Of a DNA stretch of 47,210 nt, positions 25,521 to 33,611 are shown piece after piece (the stretch's first letter is position 1; each line of letters starts with the position of its first letter). The stretch covers positions 100,960 through 148,169 of the forward strand of contig NZ_JAMLFX010000006.1 in assembly GCF_023634765.1 (NCBI RefSeq), read 5' to 3'. The DNA is from Pseudomonas sp. AKS31 (GTDB lineage Bacteria > Pseudomonadota > Gammaproteobacteria > Pseudomonadales > Pseudomonadaceae). The position numbers were made by a program, and so were the translations under genes. Below the pieces are notes generated by a model. It had not been told where the DNA came from and did not search any database. It saw only the letters and a list, made by a program, of their open reading frames with translations.

Positions 25521-25603
25521 AGATCGCAGCCTTCGGTAGCTCCTACAGGGGTCACTTCACGGACGCATTCCCCCGCAGGAGCTGCCGAAGGCTGCGATCT
25601 TTT
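25521..25603. repeat. REP inverted pair (GATCGCAGCC family)
   Basis: AGATCGCAGCCTTCGGTAGC facing GCAGGAGCTGCCGAAGGC and GATCTTTT, within the divergent atsR/atsB region, only 40 bp before the atsB start. Confidence 0.9.
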
Positions 25604-25642
25604 GATCTTGATCTTGAGCCAACCCGACAACGGAGGTCACCC

Positions 25643-27241
25643 ATGGCCCGCCAATCCTTGCTCAGTCTCCCCCTGCCCGCGCCGCCGCTGAAAAGCCGCC
25701 GCACCTGGCCAAGCCTGAACCAACGCCTGTTGCCTTGGCTGCTGCCGCTCAGTCTGTTCACGCTGTGGTGGCTGGCCGCAGGCAATGAATGGATGAGCGA
25801 GCAGATCTTGCCGGCGCCGTCGCTGGTCTGGAACAGCGCTGTCGAGCTGTCTCAAGGCGAGTTATGGAGCCATTTGTGGATCAGCCTGCAGCGTTTGTTC
25901 TGGGGCCTGCTTGCCGGGGTTTCGGCCGGTGCATTGCTCGGCGCAGCACTGGGCTTCAGTCAGCGTCTTGAACGTTTGATCTTCCCGACCTTCGCCGGCC
26001 TGTCGCAAGTACCGACGCTGGCGTGGATTCCCTTGTTCATGGTTTTTTTCGGCATCGGCGAAGTGCTGAAACTGGTGGTGCTGATCAAAGCGATCGTGGT
26101 GCCGGTGACGCTGCACACACTCGTCGGCGTAAGAGATGCCCAGCCGAAATTGCGTGAAGCCGCCGCCGTTTTGCGCCTGCCGCCACGCCTGCTGATTCGG
26201 CGCCTGGTATTGCCCGCCGCCCTCCCCGCGTTCATGGCCGGCGTACGTCTGGCGCTCGCCGCCGGATGGACCTCATTGCTGGCCGTCGAGTTGCTGGCCT
26301 CCAGCGAAGGCATCGGCTACCTGATGGTCTGGGCGCGACAACTGTTCATGCTCGACATCGTGTTCGTCTGCATCGTCGTCATCGGTTTGATCGGCGTGGC
26401 GATGGATCGCGGTATCGGTCTGCTGGACAAGAAACTGGTGCACTGGCCGCACCCGGCCACTGCCGAAATCCGTCGCGGCCCGCGCTATCAAGGCTGGCAG
26501 CGTTTGCAACCGTGGCTGCTGCCGTTGGGCTTGTTGGCACTGTGGCAATTGGCGAGTGACCAGCAGTGGGTCGACGCCAATATTCTGGTCAGCCCGTTGG
26601 CCGTTTTGAGCACGGCATGGGCTGGCGTGCTCGATGGCACGTTGATCAGCGGCATGGCGCTCAGCCTCGGTCGCACCCTCGGCGGTTTGCTGTTAGGCGG
26701 CGGACTCGGTTTCGCCCTCGGCTTGCTGCTGGGCTTGTCGCGCACCAGCGAACGCCTGCTCGGCCCAACTCTCGCGGCCATCCGCCAGATCGCCATTTTC
26801 GCCTGGGTGCCGCTGCTCACCGCGTGGTTCGGCCTCGGCGAATTGGCAAAGTGGGTGTTCGTCGCCCTCGCTGCATTCTTCCCGCTGTTTATCGCCACGC
26901 AACGCAGCGTCGCCAACCTCTCGCCACAGCTCAACGAAGCCGCGCAAGTGCTGCGCCTGAGCCTCGGCCAGCGTCTGCGTCGATTAGTGCTGCCCGGCGC
27001 CGCGCCGGGGATTTTCGCCGGTCTGCGCCTGAGCCTGATCTACGCCTGGCTCGGCACCATCGGCGCCGAATATTTCATGCCGTCCAATGGCGGCATCGGC
27101 AGCCAGATGATTGGCGCACAACAACTGCTGCGCATGGACCTGATCATGGCCGGCATGCTTTTCGTCGGTCTCACCGGCGCCCTGCTCAACCTCATTGGCC
27201 AACGCCTGGAAATTCACGCGACCCGCTGGAGACACGCATGA
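25643..27241 (+). CDS. atsB: Fused two-domain ABC permease AtsB
   Basis: A 532-aa inner-membrane protein made of two SsuC/TauC-type permease domains in one chain. Half 1 (about 20-265) has the coupling loop DAQPKLREAAAVLRLPPRLLIRRLVLP; half 2 (about 285-530) repeats it as LSPQLNEAAQVLRLSLGQRLRRLVLP. Each half has about six hydrophobic segments. Most sulfonate transporters use two separate copies of one ~260-aa permease, so this is a tandem fusion; P. putida and P. aeruginosa AtsB are, as I recall, similar in size. GGAGG lies upstream of the ATG. It overlaps atsC by 4 bp. Confidence 0.9.
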   Translation: MARQSLLSLPLPAPPLKSRRTWPSLNQRLLPWLLPLSLFTLWWLAAGNEWMSEQILPAPSLVWNSAVELSQGELWSHLWISLQRLFWGLLAGVSAGALLGAALGFSQRLERLIFPTFAGLSQVPTLAWIPLFMVFFGIGEVLKLVVLIKAIVVPVTLHTLVGVRDAQPKLREAAAVLRLPPRLLIRRLVLPAALPAFMAGVRLALAAGWTSLLAVELLASSEGIGYLMVWARQLFMLDIVFVCIVVIGLIGVAMDRGIGLLDKKLVHWPHPATAEIRRGPRYQGWQRLQPWLLPLGLLALWQLASDQQWVDANILVSPLAVLSTAWAGVLDGTLISGMALSLGRTLGGLLLGGGLGFALGLLLGLSRTSERLLGPTLAAIRQIAIFAWVPLLTAWFGLGELAKWVFVALAAFFPLFIATQRSVANLSPQLNEAAQVLRLSLGQRLRRLVLPGAAPGIFAGLRLSLIYAWLGTIGAEYFMPSNGGIGSQMIGAQQLLRMDLIMAGMLFVGLTGALLNLIGQRLEIHATRWRHA

Positions 27242-28053
27242 ACGCACCGATTGTCAGCTTCAATCACGTAGGCAAATCCTTCGACGTCGACGGTTTCGAA
27301 CTGGAGGCGATTCGCGAATTCAACCTGGACATCGCCGAGGGCGAATTCGTCGCCATTGTCGGCTCCAGCGGCTGCGGTAAATCCACCTTGCTGCGCTTGC
27401 TGGTGGGCCTGGATACGCAGTTTCGCGGGCAGATTACCGTGGACGGCAAAGCCGTCAGCGGCATCGGTGGCGAGCGTGGCATCGTCTTTCAGGAGCACCG
27501 TTTGTTCCCGTGGCTCACCGTCGCCGACAACATCGGTCTGGGCTTGGTCAACGAACCGCTGAGCGTTGCGCAGAAGCAACAACGGATCAACGACTTCATC
27601 GATCTGGTCGGCCTGCGCGATTTCACCCGCGCCTACCCGCATCAGTTGTCCGGCGGCATGGCCCAGCGCGTGGCGATCGCTCGCGGCCTCGTCGCCAGCC
27701 CACGCATTCTGCTGCTTGATGAACCCTTCGGTGCCCTTGATGCACTGACCCGCCAGCAGATGCAGGACGAGCTGTTGGCGATTCGCGATCGCGCAAAAAT
27801 CACCACGATCCTCGTCACCCATGACGTCGAAGAAGCGATCTTCCTCGCCGACCGCGTGGTGGTGATGGAGCCGCGCCCGGGACGGATCAAGCAAGTGGTC
27901 GACATCGCCCTGCCGCACCCGCGTCAGCGCAGCAGTTTCGACTTCCATCAGTTGCGTGAAGAACTGCTGCACGAACTGACCAGTGATGACCATTACCAAC
28001 CGAGCGTGCCAGTGCAGATCCGCGATCTGCCGCTGACGTTCATTGCCTGCTGA
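27238..28053 (+). CDS. atsC: Sulfate-ester ABC transporter ATPase AtsC
   Basis: A 271-aa SsuB/TauB-type ATPase. Walker A is GSSGCGKST, the Q-loop lies in GIVFQEHRLFPW, the signature is LSGGMAQRVAIARGL, Walker B is ILLLDEPFGALD and the switch His lies in LVTHDVEEAI. It powers AtsB. The start overlaps the atsB stop as ATGA, so translation is coupled. Confidence 0.92.
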   Translation: MNAPIVSFNHVGKSFDVDGFELEAIREFNLDIAEGEFVAIVGSSGCGKSTLLRLLVGLDTQFRGQITVDGKAVSGIGGERGIVFQEHRLFPWLTVADNIGLGLVNEPLSVAQKQQRINDFIDLVGLRDFTRAYPHQLSGGMAQRVAIARGLVASPRILLLDEPFGALDALTRQQMQDELLAIRDRAKITTILVTHDVEEAIFLADRVVVMEPRPGRIKQVVDIALPHPRQRSSFDFHQLREELLHELTSDDHYQPSVPVQIRDLPLTFIAC

Positions 28054-28067
28054 ACAGGAGTTTTGCG

Positions 28068-29678
28068 ATGCCGCAACGTCCCAATTTTCTGGTGATTCTT
28101 GCCGACGATTTAGGTTTCTCCGACATCGGTGCGTTCGGCGGCGAAATCGCCACGCCGCACCTTGATGCCCTGGCCAACAACGGCCTGCGCCTGACCGACT
28201 TTCATACCGCGCCAACCTGTTCGCCGACCCGTTCGATGTTGCTGACCGGCACTGACCACCACATCGCCGGCATCGGCACCATGGCCGAAGCGCTGACCCC
28301 AGAGCTGATCGGCAAACCGGGTTACGAGGGTTACCTCAATGATCGTGTTGTGGCGCTGCCGGAGCTGCTGCGCGAGGCCGGTTATCAAACCTTGATGAGC
28401 GGCAAATGGCACCTCGGTCTGAAGGCCGAACTGGCGCCCCATGCACGAGGTTTCGAGCGCTCGTTTTCGCTGTTGCCGGGCGCGGCCAACCATTACGGCT
28501 TCGAGCCGACCTACGATGAGCAAACCCCAGGTCTGCTGAAATCCACCCCGGCGCTGTACATCGAGGACGACAACTTCCTCGACGAATTGCCCAAGGATTT
28601 CTATTCCTCCGATGCCTTTGGCGACAAGCTGCTGCAATACCTCAAGGAGCGTGACCAGAGCCGGCCGTTCTTCGCCTATCTGCCGTTCTCCGCGCCGCAC
28701 TGGCCGTTGCAGGCGCCGGCCGACATTGTCGAGAAATACCGTGGCCGCTATGACGCCGGGCCGGAAGTGCTGCGTCTGGAGCGACTGGAAAAACTCAAAG
28801 CGTTGGGGCTGATCGAGCCAGACGTCGAGCCGCATCCACTGATTCAGTTGACCCAACAGTGGGACGCGTTGAGCGAGGAACAAAAACAGATTTCCGCGCG
28901 GGCGATGGAGGTCTACGCGGCGATGGTCGAGCGCATGGACTGGAACATCGGCCGGGTCGTCGACTATCTGCGCCAGCAGGGGCAACTCGACAACACGTTC
29001 ATCCTGTTCATGTCCGACAACGGTGCCGAAGGTGCGCTGCTGGAGGCGTTCCCGAAATTCGGGCCGGAGTTGATGACCTATCTGAACCAGCATTACGACA
29101 ACAGCCTGGACAACATCGGCCGGGCCAATTCCTACGTCTGGTACGGGCCGAACTGGGCGCAGGTAGCGACTGCGCCGTCGCGTCTGTTCAAGGCGTTCAC
29201 CACCGAGGGCGGAATTCGCGTGCCGGCGCTGCTGCACTATCCGCAGTTGCCGCTCAAAGGGCAGATCAGCCATGGTTTCGGCACGGTGATGGACATCACG
29301 CCGACCATTCTCGATCTGGCCGGCGTGAGGCATCCGGGCAAGCTCTGGCACGGCAAACCGGTAGCGCCGTTGCGCGGTAAATCGTGGTTGGGATTCTTGT
29401 CCGGCGAGACCGCGCAAGTGCATGACGAGCATACGGTGACGGGTTGGGAGTTGTTCGGACGGAGAGCGATTCGCCAAGGGTCGTGGAAAGCGGTATGGAT
29501 TCCCGGGCCGGTGGGGCCGGCGACGTGGCAGCTCTATGATTTGAGCAGTGATCCGGGGGAGATTCATGATCTGGCGTTGAGTGAGCCGGACAAGCTCAGC
29601 ACGTTGATCGGGCATTGGCAGCAATATGTGGAAGAGACCGGGGTGATTCTCAGTGCTTCGCCGTTTCAGCCGGATTGA
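28068..29678 (+). CDS. atsA: Arylsulfatase AtsA
   Basis: A 536-aa sulfatase that hydrolyses aryl sulfate esters to phenols and sulfate. The signature TCSPTRSMLLTG places the nucleophile at Cys51, to be oxidised to formylglycine, followed by TDHHIAGIGTMAEAL. Metal ligands lie in VILADDLGFSDIG and FMSDNGAEG, and GKWHLGLK is conserved. Length, the Cys51 position and long stretches agree with P. aeruginosa AtsA as I recall it. There is no signal peptide, so the enzyme is cytoplasmic and needs substrate import by AtsRBC. An ACAGGAG site precedes the ATG; it is 14 bp after atsC, in the same operon. No sulfatase-maturating enzyme is encoded nearby. Confidence 0.97.
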   Translation: MPQRPNFLVILADDLGFSDIGAFGGEIATPHLDALANNGLRLTDFHTAPTCSPTRSMLLTGTDHHIAGIGTMAEALTPELIGKPGYEGYLNDRVVALPELLREAGYQTLMSGKWHLGLKAELAPHARGFERSFSLLPGAANHYGFEPTYDEQTPGLLKSTPALYIEDDNFLDELPKDFYSSDAFGDKLLQYLKERDQSRPFFAYLPFSAPHWPLQAPADIVEKYRGRYDAGPEVLRLERLEKLKALGLIEPDVEPHPLIQLTQQWDALSEEQKQISARAMEVYAAMVERMDWNIGRVVDYLRQQGQLDNTFILFMSDNGAEGALLEAFPKFGPELMTYLNQHYDNSLDNIGRANSYVWYGPNWAQVATAPSRLFKAFTTEGGIRVPALLHYPQLPLKGQISHGFGTVMDITPTILDLAGVRHPGKLWHGKPVAPLRGKSWLGFLSGETAQVHDEHTVTGWELFGRRAIRQGSWKAVWIPGPVGPATWQLYDLSSDPGEIHDLALSEPDKLSTLIGHWQQYVEETGVILSASPFQPD

Positions 29679-29690
29679 GACAGGATCAAG

Positions 29691-29849
29691 AGCCCCTCAC
29701 CCCAGCCCTCTCCCAGAGGGAGAGGGGGAAAGGGAGCAGATCTTCATGTTCTTCAAACCTGAGTTCGACTCGCAGTTTCAGGTCGATGTATCAAGCGCAA
29801 ACAACTCGGTCAGTCCCCTCTCCCTCTGGGAGAGGGCTAGGGTGAGGGC
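29691..29849. repeat. TIR element, copy 5
   Basis: AGCCCCTCACCCCAGCCCTC at the left and GAGGGCTAGGGTGAGGGC at the right, interior with TTTCAGGTCGATGT. It lies between the convergent atsA and desaturase genes. Confidence 0.85.
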
Positions 29850-29855
29850 AGCTTG

Positions 29856-30926
29856 TCAGGCCTCCACCGCCTCACCAGACACCGCAACTTCATCCCGACG
29901 AACAAAGCGGTTCGCCCGCCCGAACGTGCCGAAATCATTGAACCGCACGCCCATCTCGCGCATCACCTTATGCGCCACTGGTACGGTCATCTGGCGAATG
30001 TAAAACGGCTCCTTCACGACAAAATGATGGATCCCGTGACTGCTGCCAAAGTTGAAGCAAAACGCCTGCAACGGCCACAACCACCACGGGTTCAGCACCT
30101 GGCACTGCTGCAGCACATTGCCCAACTCGACATCGCCGTAGTAATGCATGTTCGAGCTGATGAAGTGCAGGCAAAACGTGCGCAACACATTCGGGCCGAT
30201 GATCACCACGGCGGCGATATCGATCACCTGCATCACCGACAACGTCGTCGCCGACCACTCGATTGGCGAACCCAGCAGATAGGCGATGCCATTGGCCGCA
30301 TGAAAACCGAGAAACACATACCAGGCGCCCCAATGCACCAGCGCCAGCGGCGCGTAGACCTTCAGCGTGCGCTTGATGATGCTGAACTTGTGCGCCCAGG
30401 TCTTGGCCCGCAGCATGCGGATAAACGCCGACATTACGTTGTCGCCGACCATCAGCAAGCGCGCAAAACCCCATGGTTCGCCGTTGGTGATCGCGCGCTC
30501 CTCCATGTCGGTTTCAGTCCCGGAGACCTTGTGGTGATTGAGGTGCAGATGCCGGCGGATCCACGGGTTGATCGTGCTCGGCCGCGCCAGCCAGACCAGG
30601 CCCATCATCAGGTTGTGCGGCACACGCTGCTTGCGGAAGTACATGCTGTGGATCAGGTCATGCTCCAGCTCATGGGTCAGCGAAGCAAAAAACGCGTTGA
30701 GCAGCAGGCACACCCACCACGCCATATGGCCGCTGATGTACAACGCTGCCGAACCGATCATCCCCGCCAGGGCAAAGGCCAGAATCCCCGCGCCCAGCGC
30801 ATCCTGATGCTGGAGAATCGGGTAGCGCTGACGCAGCTCGACGCCTCTGGCCAGCACCACTTCGCGAATATGCGCTGATCGCTGGGCAGCATTGTGTCGC
30901 TGGGGACTTGCAGAAGTACCGTCCAT
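29856..30926 (-). CDS. Membrane fatty acid desaturase
   Basis: A 356-aa integral membrane di-iron desaturase/hydroxylase. The three histidine boxes are HELEHD, HLNHH and HGIHH. Hydrophobic pairs lie before the first box (LGAGILAFALAGMIGSAALY; WVCLLLNAFFASL) and in the middle (TLSVMQVIDIAAVVIIGPNV). It probably introduces a double bond or hydroxyl into an acyl or lipid substrate; the exact substrate is unknown. It is divergent from an AraC gene with 100 bp between starts, which probably regulates it. It marks the end of the organosulfur block and has no obvious link to sulfur. Confidence 0.88.
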   Translation of the reverse strand: MDGTSASPQRHNAAQRSAHIREVVLARGVELRQRYPILQHQDALGAGILAFALAGMIGSAALYISGHMAWWVCLLLNAFFASLTHELEHDLIHSMYFRKQRVPHNLMMGLVWLARPSTINPWIRRHLHLNHHKVSGTETDMEERAITNGEPWGFARLLMVGDNVMSAFIRMLRAKTWAHKFSIIKRTLKVYAPLALVHWGAWYVFLGFHAANGIAYLLGSPIEWSATTLSVMQVIDIAAVVIIGPNVLRTFCLHFISSNMHYYGDVELGNVLQQCQVLNPWWLWPLQAFCFNFGSSHGIHHFVVKEPFYIRQMTVPVAHKVMREMGVRFNDFGTFGRANRFVRRDEVAVSGEAVEA

Positions 30927-31026
30927 GCTTCCATCCTCTGTTTATGGATGCTCGCATCGTGCCTCGTCAGACCTTGTTTCGCGGTAGCCGAGAACGCCAA
31001 CCTGTTGACCGGAAGCGCCAATCAGC

Positions 31027-32031
31027 ATGAAGGAACCGACCTCTCTCGCCAGTTGGACCCGTGCCTTGCGCAAGCAACTCGATGCGCTGGGGCTGGACAG
31101 CATTGCCCTGTGCCAACAGGCCGGGCTCGACCCGAACTTGATGGACGACCCCAACGCGCGCTATCCACTGTCCGGCACCACGCGCCTGTGGGAAATTGCC
31201 GTGCAGAGCAGCGGCGACCCGGCGATTGGTTTGCGCGTATCGCGGTTCGTCAGCCCGACTACTTTTCATGCACTCGGTTATGCGCTGGTGGCCAGCGGCA
31301 GTTTGCGCGAAGTGTTCGAACGCATCGTGCGCTATCACCCGGTGGTCAGCGATGCGCTGGAGCTGGAGCTGAGCCGCGGCGACGACCGCTACCAATTCCG
31401 TCTGAAAATTCCGTCAGGCAATCCGGCGCCAGCCTTCGAAGCCATCGACGCCTTCACCGCGATCTACGTGCGCACCTGCCGCAATCGCCTCGGCCGCGAC
31501 TACGCGCCGCTGGCCGTGTACCTGCGCCGCCCGGAACCGAGCGATTCGCAGCAATGGCACAAAGTCTTCCGCGCCCCGGTGCACTTCGGCTGCGTCGAGG
31601 ATCGCCTGGAGTTCGCCCTCGCCGACTTCGACAGCCACCTCGACGACGCCAACCCGGAACTCGCCGAACACAATGAAGCGGTGCTCAATCGCACGATGGC
31701 CCAGCTCCAGCCGCTGACCTGGGAGCGCAAGGTTCGCGATGCCATTGAAGAGCAACTGCCGGAAGGTGAGCCCAGTGCCGAACGGATTGCTCAGGCCTTG
31801 CACCTGAGTCTGCGCAGTCTGCAAAGGCATCTGGCGGATGAAGGTTGTCGCTTTGATACGTTGCTCAACGAGAGCCGCGAGAATCTGGCGCTGCTGCACC
31901 TGCGCGATCCGCAGTGCTCGTTGAGTGAGGTGAGTTATTTGCTGGGTTTTGCCGACACCAGCAGCTTCAGCCGCGCGTTCAAGCGCTGGACGGGGCTGAC
32001 GCCGGGGCAGTTTCGCGATGGCTTGCGCTGA
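31027..32031 (+). CDS. AraC-family transcriptional regulator
   Basis: A 334-aa regulator. The N-terminal ~200 residues match the OruR/ArgR-like Arabinose_bd domain (DPAIGLRVSRFVSPTTFHALGYALVAS), and the C-terminal double HTH is AERIAQALHLSLRSLQRHLADEG ... LSEVSYLLGFADTSSFSRAFKRWTGLTPGQFR. It is divergent from the desaturase gene and the likely target is that gene. Ligand unknown. Confidence 0.9.
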   Translation: MKEPTSLASWTRALRKQLDALGLDSIALCQQAGLDPNLMDDPNARYPLSGTTRLWEIAVQSSGDPAIGLRVSRFVSPTTFHALGYALVASGSLREVFERIVRYHPVVSDALELELSRGDDRYQFRLKIPSGNPAPAFEAIDAFTAIYVRTCRNRLGRDYAPLAVYLRRPEPSDSQQWHKVFRAPVHFGCVEDRLEFALADFDSHLDDANPELAEHNEAVLNRTMAQLQPLTWERKVRDAIEEQLPEGEPSAERIAQALHLSLRSLQRHLADEGCRFDTLLNESRENLALLHLRDPQCSLSEVSYLLGFADTSSFSRAFKRWTGLTPGQFRDGLR

Positions 32032-32034
32032 TCG

Positions 32035-33258
32035 TCAGCTTTTACTCAGGCTGCGCGCCATACCAGACAACCATTGTTCGATCATCGCAGCACCCATCTC
32101 AGCGAACGCTGGATGACCTGCGCTGTACTCGGCCATTTCGCCCATCGTTATCTGCATGCCATTAGCGACTTGCTGCAGTAATTCATTGCAACGCGCTTCG
32201 GTCAGATTGCAGGCAGTTCGACCAAAGCGCACCAGCATTTTGTGCTTTGGCCAGGCCTTCGAACCACCCAACAGCAACGCCATACTGTCGTTCTTTATGT
32301 AGACCGAGGTGGTGATGATGTCGTATGCGGGGGCGAGCCTGATTACTGATTCCTCACCGCAGTTTTCGTAAAGCACGCCAAAATTTTTTAGATGCGCGTC
32401 GCCGTTTTTCAGGCCTGCGGACAAAGCCACTATTTTGAAAAATGCTTCCAGCGCCTGATTGAGCAGCGCGGGTGACACAAACGCTTTGATCTGCCGGGCC
32501 GCACCTTCGTAAGAGCCGTCGTATTTGGCCTTCGATGACCAACCATTGAGTACGCAAAAGTCCTCGAAACCGAGGTAGCCCGTAGAGCTCAAGTCAAAGC
32601 GCTCGATGACCAGAAATTTGCCCTGCTCGCTGAGCTCGAACTTTGGCACTTCAAGCCCGCAGTGCTGCGCGGCACGCATGCAGAAGTATTCGTTGGTTGC
32701 CAACTGCGGATATTCATCGGCACGAAACGCTTTGACCAGATGGGTTGACCCTCGATGAGTCAGGCGATCAATCCCAGCAGTACTGTCACGTACCAGCACT
32801 TTGGGCTGCACACCTGACACCCCGGAATACTGACCATAGGTTTGCAACAGATCCTCAAACAAGCCTTGCGCGCCATCGTGCACCAGCAGATCGGCCAGAG
32901 ACGTTTCGGGCGGGCAGTCCGCCGGCGATGCGTTGGCAATTGACAAACGACCGAGTTGAAAAGGACCGACGATCGCCAACAATGCAAAGTCATCGAAACC
33001 ACGAACCGCTTTACTGAAGCGCCGGACCAGCTCATCACGCAGCGCACCCTCAGGCAAATTCATCTCGAAGACCGGATGGATACCATGCTCCCAACCATAA
33101 GTTTCCAGACGGGGCGGCATTGTCAGTGACACGGCGTTTTTGTCACTGGTCTCTTCGCGGTAACTGAAGACGCTATCCGCGCGATCCTGCCCGCGCCCCA
33201 GTGTTCCCGCTATTTGCCCACCGACGCAGACGTTCAATCGATCCGTCGATTCAGTCAT
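32035..33258 (-). CDS. hipA: HipA-family serine/threonine kinase toxin
   Basis: A 407-aa HipA-like kinase. The Gly-rich loop SGVSGVQPKVLV, the ATP-binding Lys in THLVKAF, the catalytic motif KNGDAHLKNFGVLY and the Mg-binding APAYDII are all present, so the kinase looks intact. HipA toxins phosphorylate translation factors such as glutamyl-tRNA synthetase and induce dormancy; whether this one does is inference. It overlaps the antitoxin gene by 8 bp. Base composition is visibly lower in GC (around half) than flanking genes, suggesting acquisition by transfer. Confidence 0.9.
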   Translation of the reverse strand: MTESTDRLNVCVGGQIAGTLGRGQDRADSVFSYREETSDKNAVSLTMPPRLETYGWEHGIHPVFEMNLPEGALRDELVRRFSKAVRGFDDFALLAIVGPFQLGRLSIANASPADCPPETSLADLLVHDGAQGLFEDLLQTYGQYSGVSGVQPKVLVRDSTAGIDRLTHRGSTHLVKAFRADEYPQLATNEYFCMRAAQHCGLEVPKFELSEQGKFLVIERFDLSSTGYLGFEDFCVLNGWSSKAKYDGSYEGAARQIKAFVSPALLNQALEAFFKIVALSAGLKNGDAHLKNFGVLYENCGEESVIRLAPAYDIITTSVYIKNDSMALLLGGSKAWPKHKMLVRFGRTACNLTEARCNELLQQVANGMQITMGEMAEYSAGHPAFAEMGAAMIEQWLSGMARSLSKS

Positions 33259-33499
33259 GGAAATTTACCTTTTGCAGCGCATCAAGCGTCGGGCGGCGAG
33301 ACTGACGGGGAACCGCCGTCAACTCATAGCCGAACCCGTTCAGGATCGCTTCCACCTTGCGCAAACCGATTTCCGAGACCGTGTTGTTTTCGATTCCCGA
33401 GATGGTCGCGCGACTCATGCCGTATTGCTGGGCCAGCGCCTGCTGCGACAGTTTGCTTGCCTTGCGCAAAGCTCTAATCAACTCACCAAGCTGTTCCAT
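33251..33499 (-). CDS. hipB: HipB-family HTH antitoxin
   Basis: An 82-aa Xre-type DNA-binding antitoxin: IRALRKASKLSQQALAQQYGMSRATISGIENNTVSEIGLRKVEAILNGFGYEL, with a C-terminal tail. It binds HipA and represses its own operon. The ATG at 33499, with AGGA 7-8 nt upstream, is preferred over an ATG at 33514 that has no ribosome site. It precedes and overlaps hipA by 8 bp. Confidence 0.88.
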   Translation of the reverse strand: MEQLGELIRALRKASKLSQQALAQQYGMSRATISGIENNTVSEIGLRKVEAILNGFGYELTAVPRQSRRPTLDALQKVNFHD

Positions 33500-33520
33500 G
33501 ACGAAATCCTGCATTATTTA

Positions 33521-33567
33521 CGATGCAAATCTAAACTATTTCTTTATTTTGCATCATATTTGATGCA
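33521..33567. promoter_or_regulatory. Operator-like repeats upstream of hipBA
   Basis: An 18-bp inverted repeat, TGCATCATATTTGATGCA (33550-33567), plus a further GATGCAAA half at 33522-33529. The TGCATC core occurs three times. HipB proteins bind such palindromes near their own promoter. Confidence 0.55.
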
Positions 33568-33611
33568 GTCATTGATCGAGCTTAGCCTAATTTGGAATGA
33601 TCAAGAAGCTG

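Noticed and set aside
28110..29624. 504-codon minus-strand ORF within atsA
   Set aside because: Shadow of the arylsulfatase gene, which has full catalytic motifs in the other strand.
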